In this document: positions 50,977 through 58,529 of the stretch, one piece after another
Layout of the letters: each line of letters begins with the position of its first letter
How positions within the stretch are numbered: position 1 is the stretch's first letter
Source of the DNA: an uncultured Woeseiaceae bacterium
GTDB lineage: Bacteria > Pseudomonadota > Gammaproteobacteria > Steroidobacterales > Woeseiaceae
Reading direction: 5' to 3'
DNA: 59,894 bases
Assembly (NCBI GenBank): GCA_947259985.1
Contig: CAMYOJ010000005.1
Location: forward strand, 1-59,894
Notes under the pieces: generated by a model
Told to the model about the DNA's origin: nothing
Database searches by the model: none
What the model saw: only the letters and a program-made list of their open reading frames with translations
Made by a program: the position numbers and the translations under genes

Positions 50977-51085
50977 AAAACCGCGCAGCGGTTTTGGACG
51001 GCGAAGCCGCCCGCAGGGTGAGCGCCGTAGGCGCGAATCAATCCCTCTCCAGGGGCGCAATCGGCTACGACAAAGATCCCTCTCC
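50977..51085. repeat. tRNA 3'-end remnants with three tight hairpins
   Basis: Non-coding stretch between tRNA-Gln and rpiA. Two extra copies of the tRNA T-arm segment AATCCCTCTCC appear at 51040-51050 and (first base changed) 51075-51085; the original is at 50889-50899. Between them are three perfect stems with 3-nt loops: AAAACCGC/GCGGTTTT (50977-50995), CGGC/GCCG (50999-51009) and GCGCC/GGCGC (51022-51034). This resembles a decayed integration-site or repeat array rather than a gene. Confidence 0.55.
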
Positions 51086-51745
51086 CTAAACCCGCATCTC
51101 CCTGACGCCGGTGTCGCTGGCGATCAGCAGAATATCTGCCGAACGATCCGCAAAAATACCCACGGTGACTACGCCGGGGATGCGGTTTATTCGTGCTTCC
51201 ATCTCGAGCGGATTAGGAATCTGCAGGTCGTGAACGTCGAGAATGTGATTACCGTTATCGGTAACAAAGCCCTCACGCCAGATTGGCTGGCCGCGCATCT
51301 TGACGAGTCGCTTTGCAACGAATTCCTGGGCCATCGGCAATACCTCGATTGGCAGTGGGAACTTCCCCAGCATGCCGACGAGTTTCGAGTCATCAATAAT
51401 GCAGACGAATCGCCGCGCTGCACCCGCCAGTACTTTCTCGCGCGTGAGCGCACCGCCGCCGCCCTTGATGAGCTGCAAGCGCTTGTTGCTTTCGTCGGCA
51501 CCGTCGATATAGACGTCGAGATCGCCTACTTCATTGAGCGTCTCGACTTCGAATCCGTGTTTCTCCAGCAGCGCCGTCGAGGCCTTGGAACTCGACACAA
51601 GCCGGTCAATGCGATCACGTACATCGGGAAGCATGTCGATCAGGAAATTCACTGTCGAGCCCGTGCCGACACCCAGCCTGGTGCCCGGTTCGATGAACTG
51701 CAACGCCGCCAGGGCAGCACTCTGTTTTTTCTGCGATGCATCCAT
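51086..51745 (-). CDS. rpiA: Ribose-5-phosphate isomerase A
   Basis: 219-residue isomerase of ribose-5-P and ribulose-5-P. Seen are the phosphate loop [15 protein letters not shown], the catalytic region [27 protein letters not shown] (Asp and Lys of the active site) and the C-terminal [20 protein letters not shown]. Length is normal. Transcribed toward tRNA-Gln on the opposite strand. Confidence 0.98.
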   Translation of the reverse strand: MDASQKKQSAALAALQFIEPGTRLGVGTGSTVNFLIDMLPDVRDRIDRLVSSSKASTALLEKHGFEVETLNEVGDLDVYIDGADESNKRLQLIKGGGGALTREKVLAGAARRFVCIIDDSKLVGMLGKFPLPIEVLPMAQEFVAKRLVKMRGQPIWREGFVTDNGNHILDVHDLQIPNPLEMEARINRIPGVVTVGIFADRSADILLIASDTGVREMRV

Positions 51746-51810
51746 AGGGCCGTACTATAGTCAAAACCCCGTCAATTGCACATACGACCAGTGCACAGTT
51801 CTCGGAAATG

Positions 51811-51838
51811 AAAAGAGCCCGCCGAGGCGGGCTCTTTT
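51811..51838. terminator. Bidirectional terminator between rpiA and histone-like gene
   Basis: AAAAGAGCCCGCC (51811-51823) and GGCGGGCTCTTTT (51826-51838), a perfect 13-bp stem giving T-runs on both strands. It lies about 40 bp beyond the stop of the histone-like gene on the minus strand and would terminate it. Confidence 0.92.
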
Positions 51839-51879
51839 GCTTGCTTGGGAAGAAGGCCTCTTCCGAAGCGTCCAGCTAA

Positions 51880-52401
51880 CTACCGTTTCTTTCTGCGGGT
51901 AGCCTTCCTCTTGGTGGCTTTCCGCTTGGTAGCTTTTTTCTTCGTTTTACGCTTGGCTACTTTCTTCTTAGCCTTTTTCTTGGTCTTACGCTTGGCTACT
52001 TTCTTTTTAGCTTTGCGTTTGGCCTTCTTCTTGGTTTTACGTTTGGCGACTTTCTTTTTCGCCTTCTTCTTGGTCTTACGCTTAGCTACTTTCTTTTTAG
52101 CTTTGCGTTTGGCCTTCTTCTTGGTTTTACGTTTGGCGACTTTCTTCTTCGCCTTTTTCTTCGTCTTACGCTTGGTTACTTTCTTCTTAACCTTGCGTCT
52201 GACTGCCTTCTTCTTCTTAGCAACCTTCTTCTTCTTCTTCGCTACTTTCTTCTTCACCTTACGGCGGACAGATTTCGCCTTCTTTCTTACAGTCGCCTTT
52301 TTCTTCGCGACTCTTTTCTTCACTTTACGTCGTACAGATTTTGCTTTCTTAGCGACTTTTCGCTTCGAAGCTTTTTTACGAGACTTCTTTCTGGTAGCCA
52401 T
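51880..52401 (-). CDS. Lys/Arg-rich histone H1-like protein
   Basis: 173 residues, almost entirely Lys, Arg, Ala, Val and Thr with no acidic residue. It is built from repeats of the type KKKVAKRKTKKKAKRKA. This composition is that of eukaryotic H1 tails and bacterial H1-like proteins (HctB, AlgP-type), so nucleoid binding is the likely role. ATG 52401 has GGAG 9 bp upstream; reading further upstream adds an implausible hydrophobic piece. The coding DNA carries a 90-bp tandem repeat. A perfect bidirectional terminator follows. Repeat number probably varies between strains. Confidence 0.85.
   Translation of the reverse strand: MATRKKSRKKASKRKVAKKAKSVRRKVKKRVAKKKATVRKKAKSVRRKVKKKVAKKKKKVAKKKKAVRRKVKKKVTKRKTKKKAKKKVAKRKTKKKAKRKAKKKVAKRKTKKKAKKKVAKRKTKKKAKRKAKKKVAKRKTKKKAKKKVAKRKTKKKATKRKATKRKATRRKKR
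51981..52160. repeat. Two tandem 90-bp repeats inside the histone-like gene
   Basis: Positions 51981-52070 and 52071-52160 are the same 90-bp unit with only three differences, each encoding 30 residues. Partial, more diverged units flank them. Such in-frame tandem units can expand or contract by slippage without breaking the frame. Confidence 0.85.
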
Positions 52402-52686
52402 CAATTTTCTCCGTGTCGGGTACCCGCAGCTGAGTATATACAACAATTGCAAAAAATCCAGAAACCGAATGCGCAGAAATGGCAGGAAAAAAACGCTGCT
52501 ACAAATGGTGTTTTTGTACCGCGATGGGCGATGCGTAATTCGATCGGTTACGCAATCAGTGCAGCGCCGGAAAATTGGCGCTGCTCGATCGAGTCAGAAC
52601 AAAATAAAGCAGAGGCGAATTCGAAATCCGTCGCGCACTTTGCAGTAACGACAGAAGCGTATTGAAAGACTTGCAGAGAGTGCTTA
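52402..52686. other. 285-bp intergenic region upstream of histone-like gene
   Basis: Clearly richer in A/T than its surroundings, and without a convincing gene. It holds a probable histone-gene promoter region (TATACT on the minus strand, 52438-52433), an inverted repeat GCGTAA-N9-TTACGC and a stem GCAGCGCC/GGCGCTGC with an 8-nt loop. The latter two could be regulatory or part of the end of the fau transcript. Confidence 0.4.
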
Positions 52687-53238
52687 TTAACCGTCAGTAA
52701 AAACGCGATAAAGCGGTATATCCCAAGCGTTTGGCGAGATTTTCTCGACTTTCTGGCAGTCGAAGGCTACCCCGATAAGCTTAGGGCGCAGCCAGTATTT
52801 TCTGTGTCTCAGGTAGGAGAAACAGCGGTCGAAATAGCCGCCACCCATTCCCACACGATTGTTATCGCTGTCAAACGCAACCGTCGGCGCGATAGCAATA
52901 TCGAGTTTCCGCGGCGAGATGAAATCGCCTGAAGTCGGCTCCCAAACGCCGTACGCGTTTCTCTCCAGCACGGTTTCCGATTGCATTTCGCGGAACAACA
53001 TTTTGCGTCCCTTGCGCAAAACTGGAATGAAAATGCGCTTATTCGCGCGCCATCCGCGCTCGATGATCGAGCGCGTGTCGACCTCCTCGTCCGTCGGCAG
53101 GTAGCAGCCAATTGCATGACTCGAGAAAAAAATGCCGGAGTGAATTACACGTTTGCAAATCAGCTCCGACGATTTCGCGCGATCATCAGGATGCATTTCG
53201 CGACGTGCGCGCAATGCATTTCTGCGATGCTTGTTCAT
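52687..53238 (-). CDS. fau: 5-formyltetrahydrofolate cyclo-ligase
   Basis: 183-residue folate enzyme returning 5-formyl-THF to 5,10-methenyl-THF with ATP (E. coli YgfA). The N-terminal LRARREMHPDDRAKSSELIC, IGCYLPTDEEVDTRSII and the C-terminal catalytic glycine loop NRVGMGGGYFDRCF identify it. In E. coli it is co-transcribed with 6S RNA and influences persistence; the same order is kept here. Its probable ribosome site GGGAGG lies inside the 3' strand of the 6S closing stem. Confidence 0.95.
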   Translation of the reverse strand: MNKHRRNALRARREMHPDDRAKSSELICKRVIHSGIFFSSHAIGCYLPTDEEVDTRSIIERGWRANKRIFIPVLRKGRKMLFREMQSETVLERNAYGVWEPTSGDFISPRKLDIAIAPTVAFDSDNNRVGMGGGYFDRCFSYLRHRKYWLRPKLIGVAFDCQKVEKISPNAWDIPLYRVFTDG

Positions 53239-53245
53239 TAAAGGA

Positions 53246-53395
53246 GGCGCCTCCCGCCTGTGCCGTTACAAACCGTCGCTCTCGAACCGGAGCAACAGGT
53301 GGGGTCAACCGTGGCCGCAACAGGCTTACCGTCGAAACGGCCCTGCTTAGGGTCGAAAGGTATCCAGGTCGGTATCGAACACTGCAGGAGACGCC
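53246..53395 (-). ncRNA. ssrS: 6S RNA
   Basis: Region between zapA and fau, the invariant gammaproteobacterial place of 6S RNA. The minus strand folds with a closing stem GGCGTCTCC (5', 53395-53387) against GGAGGCGCC (3', about 53254-53246). An inner part ends in a CCGT-TTCG-ACGG hairpin, and a large internal bubble would mimic an open promoter and bind sigma-70 RNA polymerase. About 150 nt between stem ends; true ends may extend several bases outside. The call rests on synteny plus fold, not on an alignment. Confidence 0.85.
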
Positions 53396-53423
53396 AATTC
53401 AAATAACACGCGGAGACAAAGCT

Positions 53424-53738
53424 TCAGAGATTGAGTTGCTGGGTGTCACTCAAAACGTTGTCTACGCGATCGGAAATAATCTTCAGCCGATCACTGATAT
53501 TGCCCTCGAGCTCCTGGTCACGGGCCCTGGCGTGTATCAGATCATTCGCCATATTCAGTGCGGCCATTACGGCAATTCGATCGAGGCCGACGATCCTGCC
53601 AGTGTCACGAATTTCTCGCATCTTGGCGTTCAGGATCTCGGCAGAATCCAGTAAATCAGTGCGCTCCTCGGCAGGGCAGGCGACCTGGTACTCCTTGTCG
53701 AGAATGCGGACGCTTACCTGGGCGGTTTGATCAATCAT
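53424..53738 (-). CDS. zapA: Cell division protein ZapA
   Basis: 104-residue FtsZ-ring stabiliser. The N-terminal globular part VSVRILDKEYQVACPAEERTDLLDSAEILNAKMREIR is characteristic. A long C-terminal coiled coil follows (LNMANDLIHARARDQELEGNI through VDNVLSDTQQL). Directly upstream of 6S RNA and downstream of the ZapB-like gene. Confidence 0.95.
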   Translation of the reverse strand: MIDQTAQVSVRILDKEYQVACPAEERTDLLDSAEILNAKMREIRDTGRIVGLDRIAVMAALNMANDLIHARARDQELEGNISDRLKIISDRVDNVLSDTQQLNL

Positions 53739-53771
53739 TTGGCGTACTCCGTTAGCCTTTTGGCGGCGCCA

Positions 53772-54002
53772 TCAAGAGCCTTGCTCCATCGCTTTGAGTC
53801 GGCCGATCATCGCTTCAACGCGCGCCCGAACCTGCTCGTTTTTCTGTAGCAGGCCGGCGCGTTCGGATGTCAGAACATCCTGCCGTTGTTTCAGAGAACG
53901 GTTTTCGTCCTGCAACTGGTCGCATACCCGAACCAGGGCATCAACGCGTTTTTCAAGGCGCTTGAGTTCGTGTTCGAATGTCGAATTGATGTTGTCATCC
54001 AT
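53772..54002 (-). CDS. ZapB-like coiled-coil protein (TIGR02449 family)
   Basis: 76-residue protein that is one long coiled coil (LKRLEKRVDALVRVCDQLQDENRSL and on). It belongs to the short family commonly placed directly upstream of zapA, and is probably a division-ring partner bridging ZapA. ATG 54002; zapA begins 33 bp after its stop. Divergent from ygfB by about 130 bp, which holds nothing else evident. Confidence 0.85.
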   Translation of the reverse strand: MDDNINSTFEHELKRLEKRVDALVRVCDQLQDENRSLKQRQDVLTSERAGLLQKNEQVRARVEAMIGRLKAMEQGS

Positions 54003-54130
54003 GGGGTCAATATAGTCACGCTAACCGGGAGGGTCAATTGTCTTGAATATGTCTGGAACGGTAACGTGGCCCGCGGGCGACGTCCGTGGGATCATAAGGG
54101 TCTGGCAGGATTGAAAAGGTTGCACTCGGT

Positions 54131-54724
54131 ATGCAGGAAAAGGTCGACTACGATGCGCTCGAAGACGCGTTGAAACGTTGCGGCGCGAGCTGGGATGCTG
54201 CGCAAACTCACGGCTTGTTGACCGGAAGGCTGGCGGTCGCGGGGGTGCCTGCCGGACCGGAATGGTTGCAGCACGTACTCGAAGGTACTGATCAAAATAA
54301 TGCATTGACGCTTGAATGCCAGAAGATGCTCGATACGGTGTATCAGTCGACGTTCTGGCACTTGTCGGAACGGCTTTCCGAGTTCATGCCTCTGCTACCC
54401 GACGATTACAGCGATGCGCGGACGCGGACGGTTGCCATGGCGCACTGGTGTGAAGGATTCCTGCATGGGCTTGTCTCCGCCCGGCACGGCGACGCGGTTC
54501 GCGACAGGCTGGCGACCGAGCCGCTTTCCGACATCATTCGCGACATGCTCGAGATTACGCGCGCCGACGTCGACGAGGAGACCGATGACGAGTCCAACGA
54601 GGCCGCATACGCCGAACTCGTTGAATACCTGCGCGTCGCCGCGCAGCTGGCCTACGAGGAGCTTTCGGACCTACGCCATAAGGTGGGCAACGAGGCTGCC
54701 GAAAACCCCGACACGATGCACTGA
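54131..54724 (+). CDS. ygfB: UPF0149 family protein YgfB
   Basis: 197-residue YecA/YgfB family protein. Signatures are the N-terminal THGLLTGRLAVAG, MAHWCEGFLHGL in the middle and the C-terminal AELVEYLRVAAQLAYEEL helix. In Pseudomonas aeruginosa YgfB represses the amidase ampDh3 by interfering with AlpA; whether that holds here is unknown. It heads the conserved ygfB-pepP-ubiH-ubiI run. Confidence 0.93.
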   Translation: MQEKVDYDALEDALKRCGASWDAAQTHGLLTGRLAVAGVPAGPEWLQHVLEGTDQNNALTLECQKMLDTVYQSTFWHLSERLSEFMPLLPDDYSDARTRTVAMAHWCEGFLHGLVSARHGDAVRDRLATEPLSDIIRDMLEITRADVDEETDDESNEAAYAELVEYLRVAAQLAYEELSDLRHKVGNEAAENPDTMH

Positions 54725-54775
54725 AGCGTTGTGACGGCGTAGAATACGCCCCGCCCGCACTGAAGAGCACACACG

Positions 54776-56077
54776 ATGAATAGCAAGGAATTTGAGCGCC
54801 GTCGCAGGCAACTGATGCGTATGGTCGGCGCCGACGGTATCGCCATCCTGCCGGCCGCGCCCGTCAGGACCCGCAGTCGCGATGTCGAGTACCGCTACAG
54901 GCAGGACAGCGATTTCTATTACCTCACGGGCTTTGCGGAGCCAGAGGCAGTCGCGGTGCTGGTGCCCGGACGCGCCGGCGGTGAGTTTCTGCTGTTTTGT
55001 CGCGAACGTGACCGGGACAAGGAACAGTGGGACGGCATTCGCGCCGGTCAGGACGGGGCGATCAACGACCATGGCGCGGACGACGCGTTCCCGATCGACG
55101 ACATCGACGACATTCTGCCCGGCATTATCGAGCCTTGCAGTCGCGTGTACTACACGATGGGCATGTATTCGGATTTCGACACGCGCATCGCTGACTGGGT
55201 CAATTCGCTGCGCTCCGGCCTGTCGCGAGGTCTGCACACGCCACATGAATTCGTGGCGCTGGATCACCTGCTGCATGACATGCGCCTGTACAAGAGCCGC
55301 GGTGAGGTCGCCGCAATGCGACGCTCGGCGAAAGTCGCTGTCGACGCCCACAAGCGCGCAATGCAAATGACACGTCCCGGATTGTATGAATACGAGGTCG
55401 AGGCTGAATTCAGGCACGAATTTCGCAAGAACGATGCCTGGGTTTCCTACAGTCCCATTGTCGGCGGCGGCGCCAACGCCTGTACGCTGCATTACGTGGA
55501 AAATAATGCAGAACTCAGGGACGGCGATCTGCTGTTGATCGACGCCGGCTGTGAACTGGATTACTACGCATCCGATATCACGCGGACCTATCCGGTTAAT
55601 GGGCAATTCAGTCCGGAGCAGCGAGCGGTTTACGAGATAGTGCTCGAGGCACAGCTGGCGGCCATCGAAAAGACCGTGCCCGGTAACCACTGGAACGAGC
55701 CACACGATGCTGCGGTCAGGGCCATCACCCTGGGGCTCAGGAAGCTTGGGCTCATCGCGGGCAGTCTGCCGAAATTGATCAAGGACGGCGCCTATCGGCA
55801 GTTCTACATGCACCGGACCGGACACTGGATTGGCATGGACGTGCATGACGTCGGCGATTACAAAGTCGGGGACGAGTGGCGCGTGCTCGAGACGGGCATG
55901 GTAACGACGGTTGAGCCGGGTATCTATATTCCGGGCAAGAGAAACATCCCGAAGAAGTTCCGCAATATCGGCATACGTATCGAGGATGACGTTGCGATAA
56001 CGGCCAAGGGGCCGGATGTCCTGAGCAAGGGCCTGGTCAAGGACCCTGATGGTATCGAGGCATTGATGCAAAGCTGA
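54776..56077 (+). CDS. pepP: Xaa-Pro aminopeptidase P
   Basis: 433-residue dinuclear-metal peptidase releasing N-terminal residues before proline. The creatinase-like N-terminal domain is followed by the pita-bread domain with metal ligands in DAGCELDYYASDITRTYP, HRTGHWIGMDVHDVG, TTVEPGIYIP and IGIRIEDDV. Length and N-terminus (SKEFERRRRQLMRMVG) fit PepP. Its stop overlaps the ubiH start by one base. Confidence 0.97.
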   Translation: MNSKEFERRRRQLMRMVGADGIAILPAAPVRTRSRDVEYRYRQDSDFYYLTGFAEPEAVAVLVPGRAGGEFLLFCRERDRDKEQWDGIRAGQDGAINDHGADDAFPIDDIDDILPGIIEPCSRVYYTMGMYSDFDTRIADWVNSLRSGLSRGLHTPHEFVALDHLLHDMRLYKSRGEVAAMRRSAKVAVDAHKRAMQMTRPGLYEYEVEAEFRHEFRKNDAWVSYSPIVGGGANACTLHYVENNAELRDGDLLLIDAGCELDYYASDITRTYPVNGQFSPEQRAVYEIVLEAQLAAIEKTVPGNHWNEPHDAAVRAITLGLRKLGLIAGSLPKLIKDGAYRQFYMHRTGHWIGMDVHDVGDYKVGDEWRVLETGMVTTVEPGIYIPGKRNIPKKFRNIGIRIEDDVAITAKGPDVLSKGLVKDPDGIEALMQS

Positions 56078-57312
56078 TGAGCGACACTGAGCGACACTAT
56101 GACATCGTGATTGCCGGCGGCGGCATGATCGGCACGAGCCTCGCGATAGCACTTGCGCCGCTGGGGCTCAGGGTGGCGGTCATCGAGGCCGTTGCCCGGC
56201 AAAGTACGGGGCAACCCAGTTTCGACGATCGCTCCACAGCGCTATCGCGCAGCACCCAGCGCATGTTCGAGGCGATGGGCCTGTGGGACGATATCGTTGC
56301 AGCGGCCACACCGATTCGCAGCATCCACGTCTCTGACAAGGGCCGCTTCGGCTTTTCGCATATTGACGCCGAGGAGCAGGGTGTCGAGGCGCTCGGCTAC
56401 GTTGTAATCAATCGCGTGCTCGGCGGGGTGTTACAGACGGCGATGAAGGGTGTCGAAAAGGTCGATGAGCTGTGTCCGGCGCGCATTGTCGACATCGACC
56501 TGGTACCGGGCTCGGCACAGGTCGTCGTCGACCTTGGCGATACTCGACAGACATTCAGTTGCGACTTGCTGGTGGCGGCAGACGGCGCGAACTCCCAGGT
56601 GCGCGACATGATGGGAATCGAGGCAACGAAAAGTGAGTATGGCCAGCGCGCGATCATCGGCAACCTGCTGCCGGAAATGGGGCTTGATCGGCGTGCCTTC
56701 GAGCGTTTCACATCGCAGGGACCGCTTGCCGTGCTGCCGGTCGCCGACAATCGCGCGGCTTTCATCTGGACTGTTTCGGAAGATGATGCGGAACGCGTGC
56801 TGGCACTCGACGACGAGATGTTCCTTGGCGAGCTGCAGCGTGAATTCGGCTACCGGCTCGGCAGGTTTTCGCGCGTCGGCAAGCGGGCGTCCTACGCGCT
56901 CATACTGAGCAAGGCTCTGCGCCTTACGGCGACCCGCAGCGTACTGGTCGGCAACGCCGCACACGGCTTGCACCCGGTTTCGGCACAGGGATTCAACCTC
57001 GGAATGCGCGACGTGGCAGCGCTTTGTGACTGCATCGCTGACGCTGCCCAGGGCACAGCATTCGACCCGGGCAGCCCAGAGCTGCTCGAGCGCTATGCAA
57101 GCTGGCGGCACAGCGATCAGAAGAAGCTCGTGCGCTTCACTGACAGTCTCGTCAAGCTCTTCGGCAGTGCCAGGAGGCCGCTGCGCACGCTGCGCAATAT
57201 CGGCATGCTCGGTTTTGACCTCGTACCTGGCGTGCGCTCGACGTTCGCGAAGCACACAATGGGTCTTGCCGGGCGTTTGCCGCGCCTGTCTCGCGGGGTG
57301 CCGTTGAAATGA
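56077..57312 (+). CDS. ubiH: 2-octaprenyl-6-methoxyphenol hydroxylase UbiH
   Basis: 411-residue FAD monooxygenase performing the C1 ring hydroxylation of ubiquinone. The Rossmann motif DIVIAGGGMIGTSLAIAL opens the protein, the middle motif LVAADGANSQVRDMMGIE follows, and the GD-type motif VLVGNAAHGLHPVSAQGFNLGMRD is UbiH-like (GNAAH rather than GDAAH). It overlaps pepP by one base and the next hydroxylase by four. Confidence 0.93.
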   Translation: MSDTERHYDIVIAGGGMIGTSLAIALAPLGLRVAVIEAVARQSTGQPSFDDRSTALSRSTQRMFEAMGLWDDIVAAATPIRSIHVSDKGRFGFSHIDAEEQGVEALGYVVINRVLGGVLQTAMKGVEKVDELCPARIVDIDLVPGSAQVVVDLGDTRQTFSCDLLVAADGANSQVRDMMGIEATKSEYGQRAIIGNLLPEMGLDRRAFERFTSQGPLAVLPVADNRAAFIWTVSEDDAERVLALDDEMFLGELQREFGYRLGRFSRVGKRASYALILSKALRLTATRSVLVGNAAHGLHPVSAQGFNLGMRDVAALCDCIADAAQGTAFDPGSPELLERYASWRHSDQKKLVRFTDSLVKLFGSARRPLRTLRNIGMLGFDLVPGVRSTFAKHTMGLAGRLPRLSRGVPLK

Positions 57313-58511
57313 GGCAAGGGTTCGAGATTGTCATTGTCGGTGGCGGTATTACCGGGCTGACGCTGGCTGCCTCGCTGGTCGCAATGAAACACGCTGGTGC
57401 ACTGAGTATCACGCTGCTCGATGCGGCGCCACGCCCCTCGTTTTCGGTCGTGGATGATGTGGCATTGCGCGTGTCCGCGATCGCGACAGGTTCGGCGCAA
57501 CTCCTCGATGCGGTCGGTGCCTGGCAGCATGTTCTGGACTCACGTGCAAGCGCCTACGAGCGCATGTGTGTATGGGACGAAAACGACACGCCCACGAGCG
57601 GCACGGCGCTGAACTTTGACGCGGCAGAGTTCGCGGTGCCGCAGCTCGGATTCATCGTCGAAAACCTGTTGTTGCAGGACGCCTTGTTGAGGCGACTCGA
57701 CAGCGCAGACGCCACGCTCGACTTCTCCTCCCCGATTCGCTCGCTCAGGCAGGTCGGTCGCCGTTACCGGGTGGAGCTGGAGGACGGTCGCAAGCTGCTT
57801 GCCGACCTGGTGGTTGGCGCTGACGGCGCGCGCTCTTTCGTGCGCAGTGCCGTTGGTATCGAAACCAGGAAGTGGCCGTACGGGCAAGCCGCCTTCGTTA
57901 CGCATCTAATGCCCGAACACGCGCACGAGGCGACGGCCTGGCAGCGATTCCGGGCCGATGGACCGCTGGGCATACTGCCGCTCGCCGACGGCCGTGTTTC
58001 AGTGGTTTGGTCAACCACGCCCGAAACAGCCGGGCGCGCGCTCAAGGCCGACGACGCGGAACTGGGCCGCATGTTGAGCGTCGCGTCGGACTATGCTTTG
58101 GGAGAGCTCACCGTCTCGGGGCCGCGCGGGGCGTTTCCGCTCGGTGCGCAGCACGCGCAACACTACGTGCTCCCCGGAATCGCGCTTGTCGGGGACGCGG
58201 CGCACGCGATTCACCCGTTGGCCGGCCAGGGAGCGAATCTCGGATTGCAGGATGCCGCCGCGCTCGCAGCCGTGCTGGAATCGGCGCTGGCGGACGGATT
58301 GCATCCGGGCGACCGGCCGGTGCTGAGGCGGTATGAGCGAGCGCGCAAGGGCGCCAACGCCACGATGTTGCACTTTATGACTGGCCTCAATCGCCTGTTT
58401 ACGACAGACTCACGGTTAGTCGCAGAACTGAGAACGGCCGGCATGCGATTATTCAATCACAGCGGGCCGATACGAGAACGCGCCGTCAAGGCCGCGCTGG
58501 GCGTTCGCTAA
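57309..58511 (+). CDS. ubiI: UbiI-type FAD-dependent ubiquinone hydroxylase
   Basis: 400-residue FAD monooxygenase of the UbiH/UbiI/UbiF family. FEIVIVGGGITGLTLAASL, LVVGADGARSFVRSAVGIE and VGDAAHAIHPLAGQGANLGLQDAAAL are the three FAD/substrate motifs. Because Coq7 covers C6 and UbiH covers C1, this one most likely hydroxylates C5. Position after ubiH equals E. coli visC/ubiI. A broader-specificity UbiL/UbiM-like enzyme cannot be excluded by eye. Confidence 0.87.
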   Translation: MRQGFEIVIVGGGITGLTLAASLVAMKHAGALSITLLDAAPRPSFSVVDDVALRVSAIATGSAQLLDAVGAWQHVLDSRASAYERMCVWDENDTPTSGTALNFDAAEFAVPQLGFIVENLLLQDALLRRLDSADATLDFSSPIRSLRQVGRRYRVELEDGRKLLADLVVGADGARSFVRSAVGIETRKWPYGQAAFVTHLMPEHAHEATAWQRFRADGPLGILPLADGRVSVVWSTTPETAGRALKADDAELGRMLSVASDYALGELTVSGPRGAFPLGAQHAQHYVLPGIALVGDAAHAIHPLAGQGANLGLQDAAALAAVLESALADGLHPGDRPVLRRYERARKGANATMLHFMTGLNRLFTTDSRLVAELRTAGMRLFNHSGPIRERAVKAALGVR

Positions 58512-58529
58512 CGCTCGATTGGGGGGACA

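Noticed and set aside
50951-51760. 269-codon plus-strand frame after tRNA-Gln
   Set aside because: Its first part is the tRNA-remnant hairpin array translated into an Arg-rich string and the rest is antisense to rpiA.
52447-52665. 72-codon frame between the histone-like gene and fau
   Set aside because: TTG start without ribosome site, no recognisable features, and it lies in the AT-richer promoter and terminator region.
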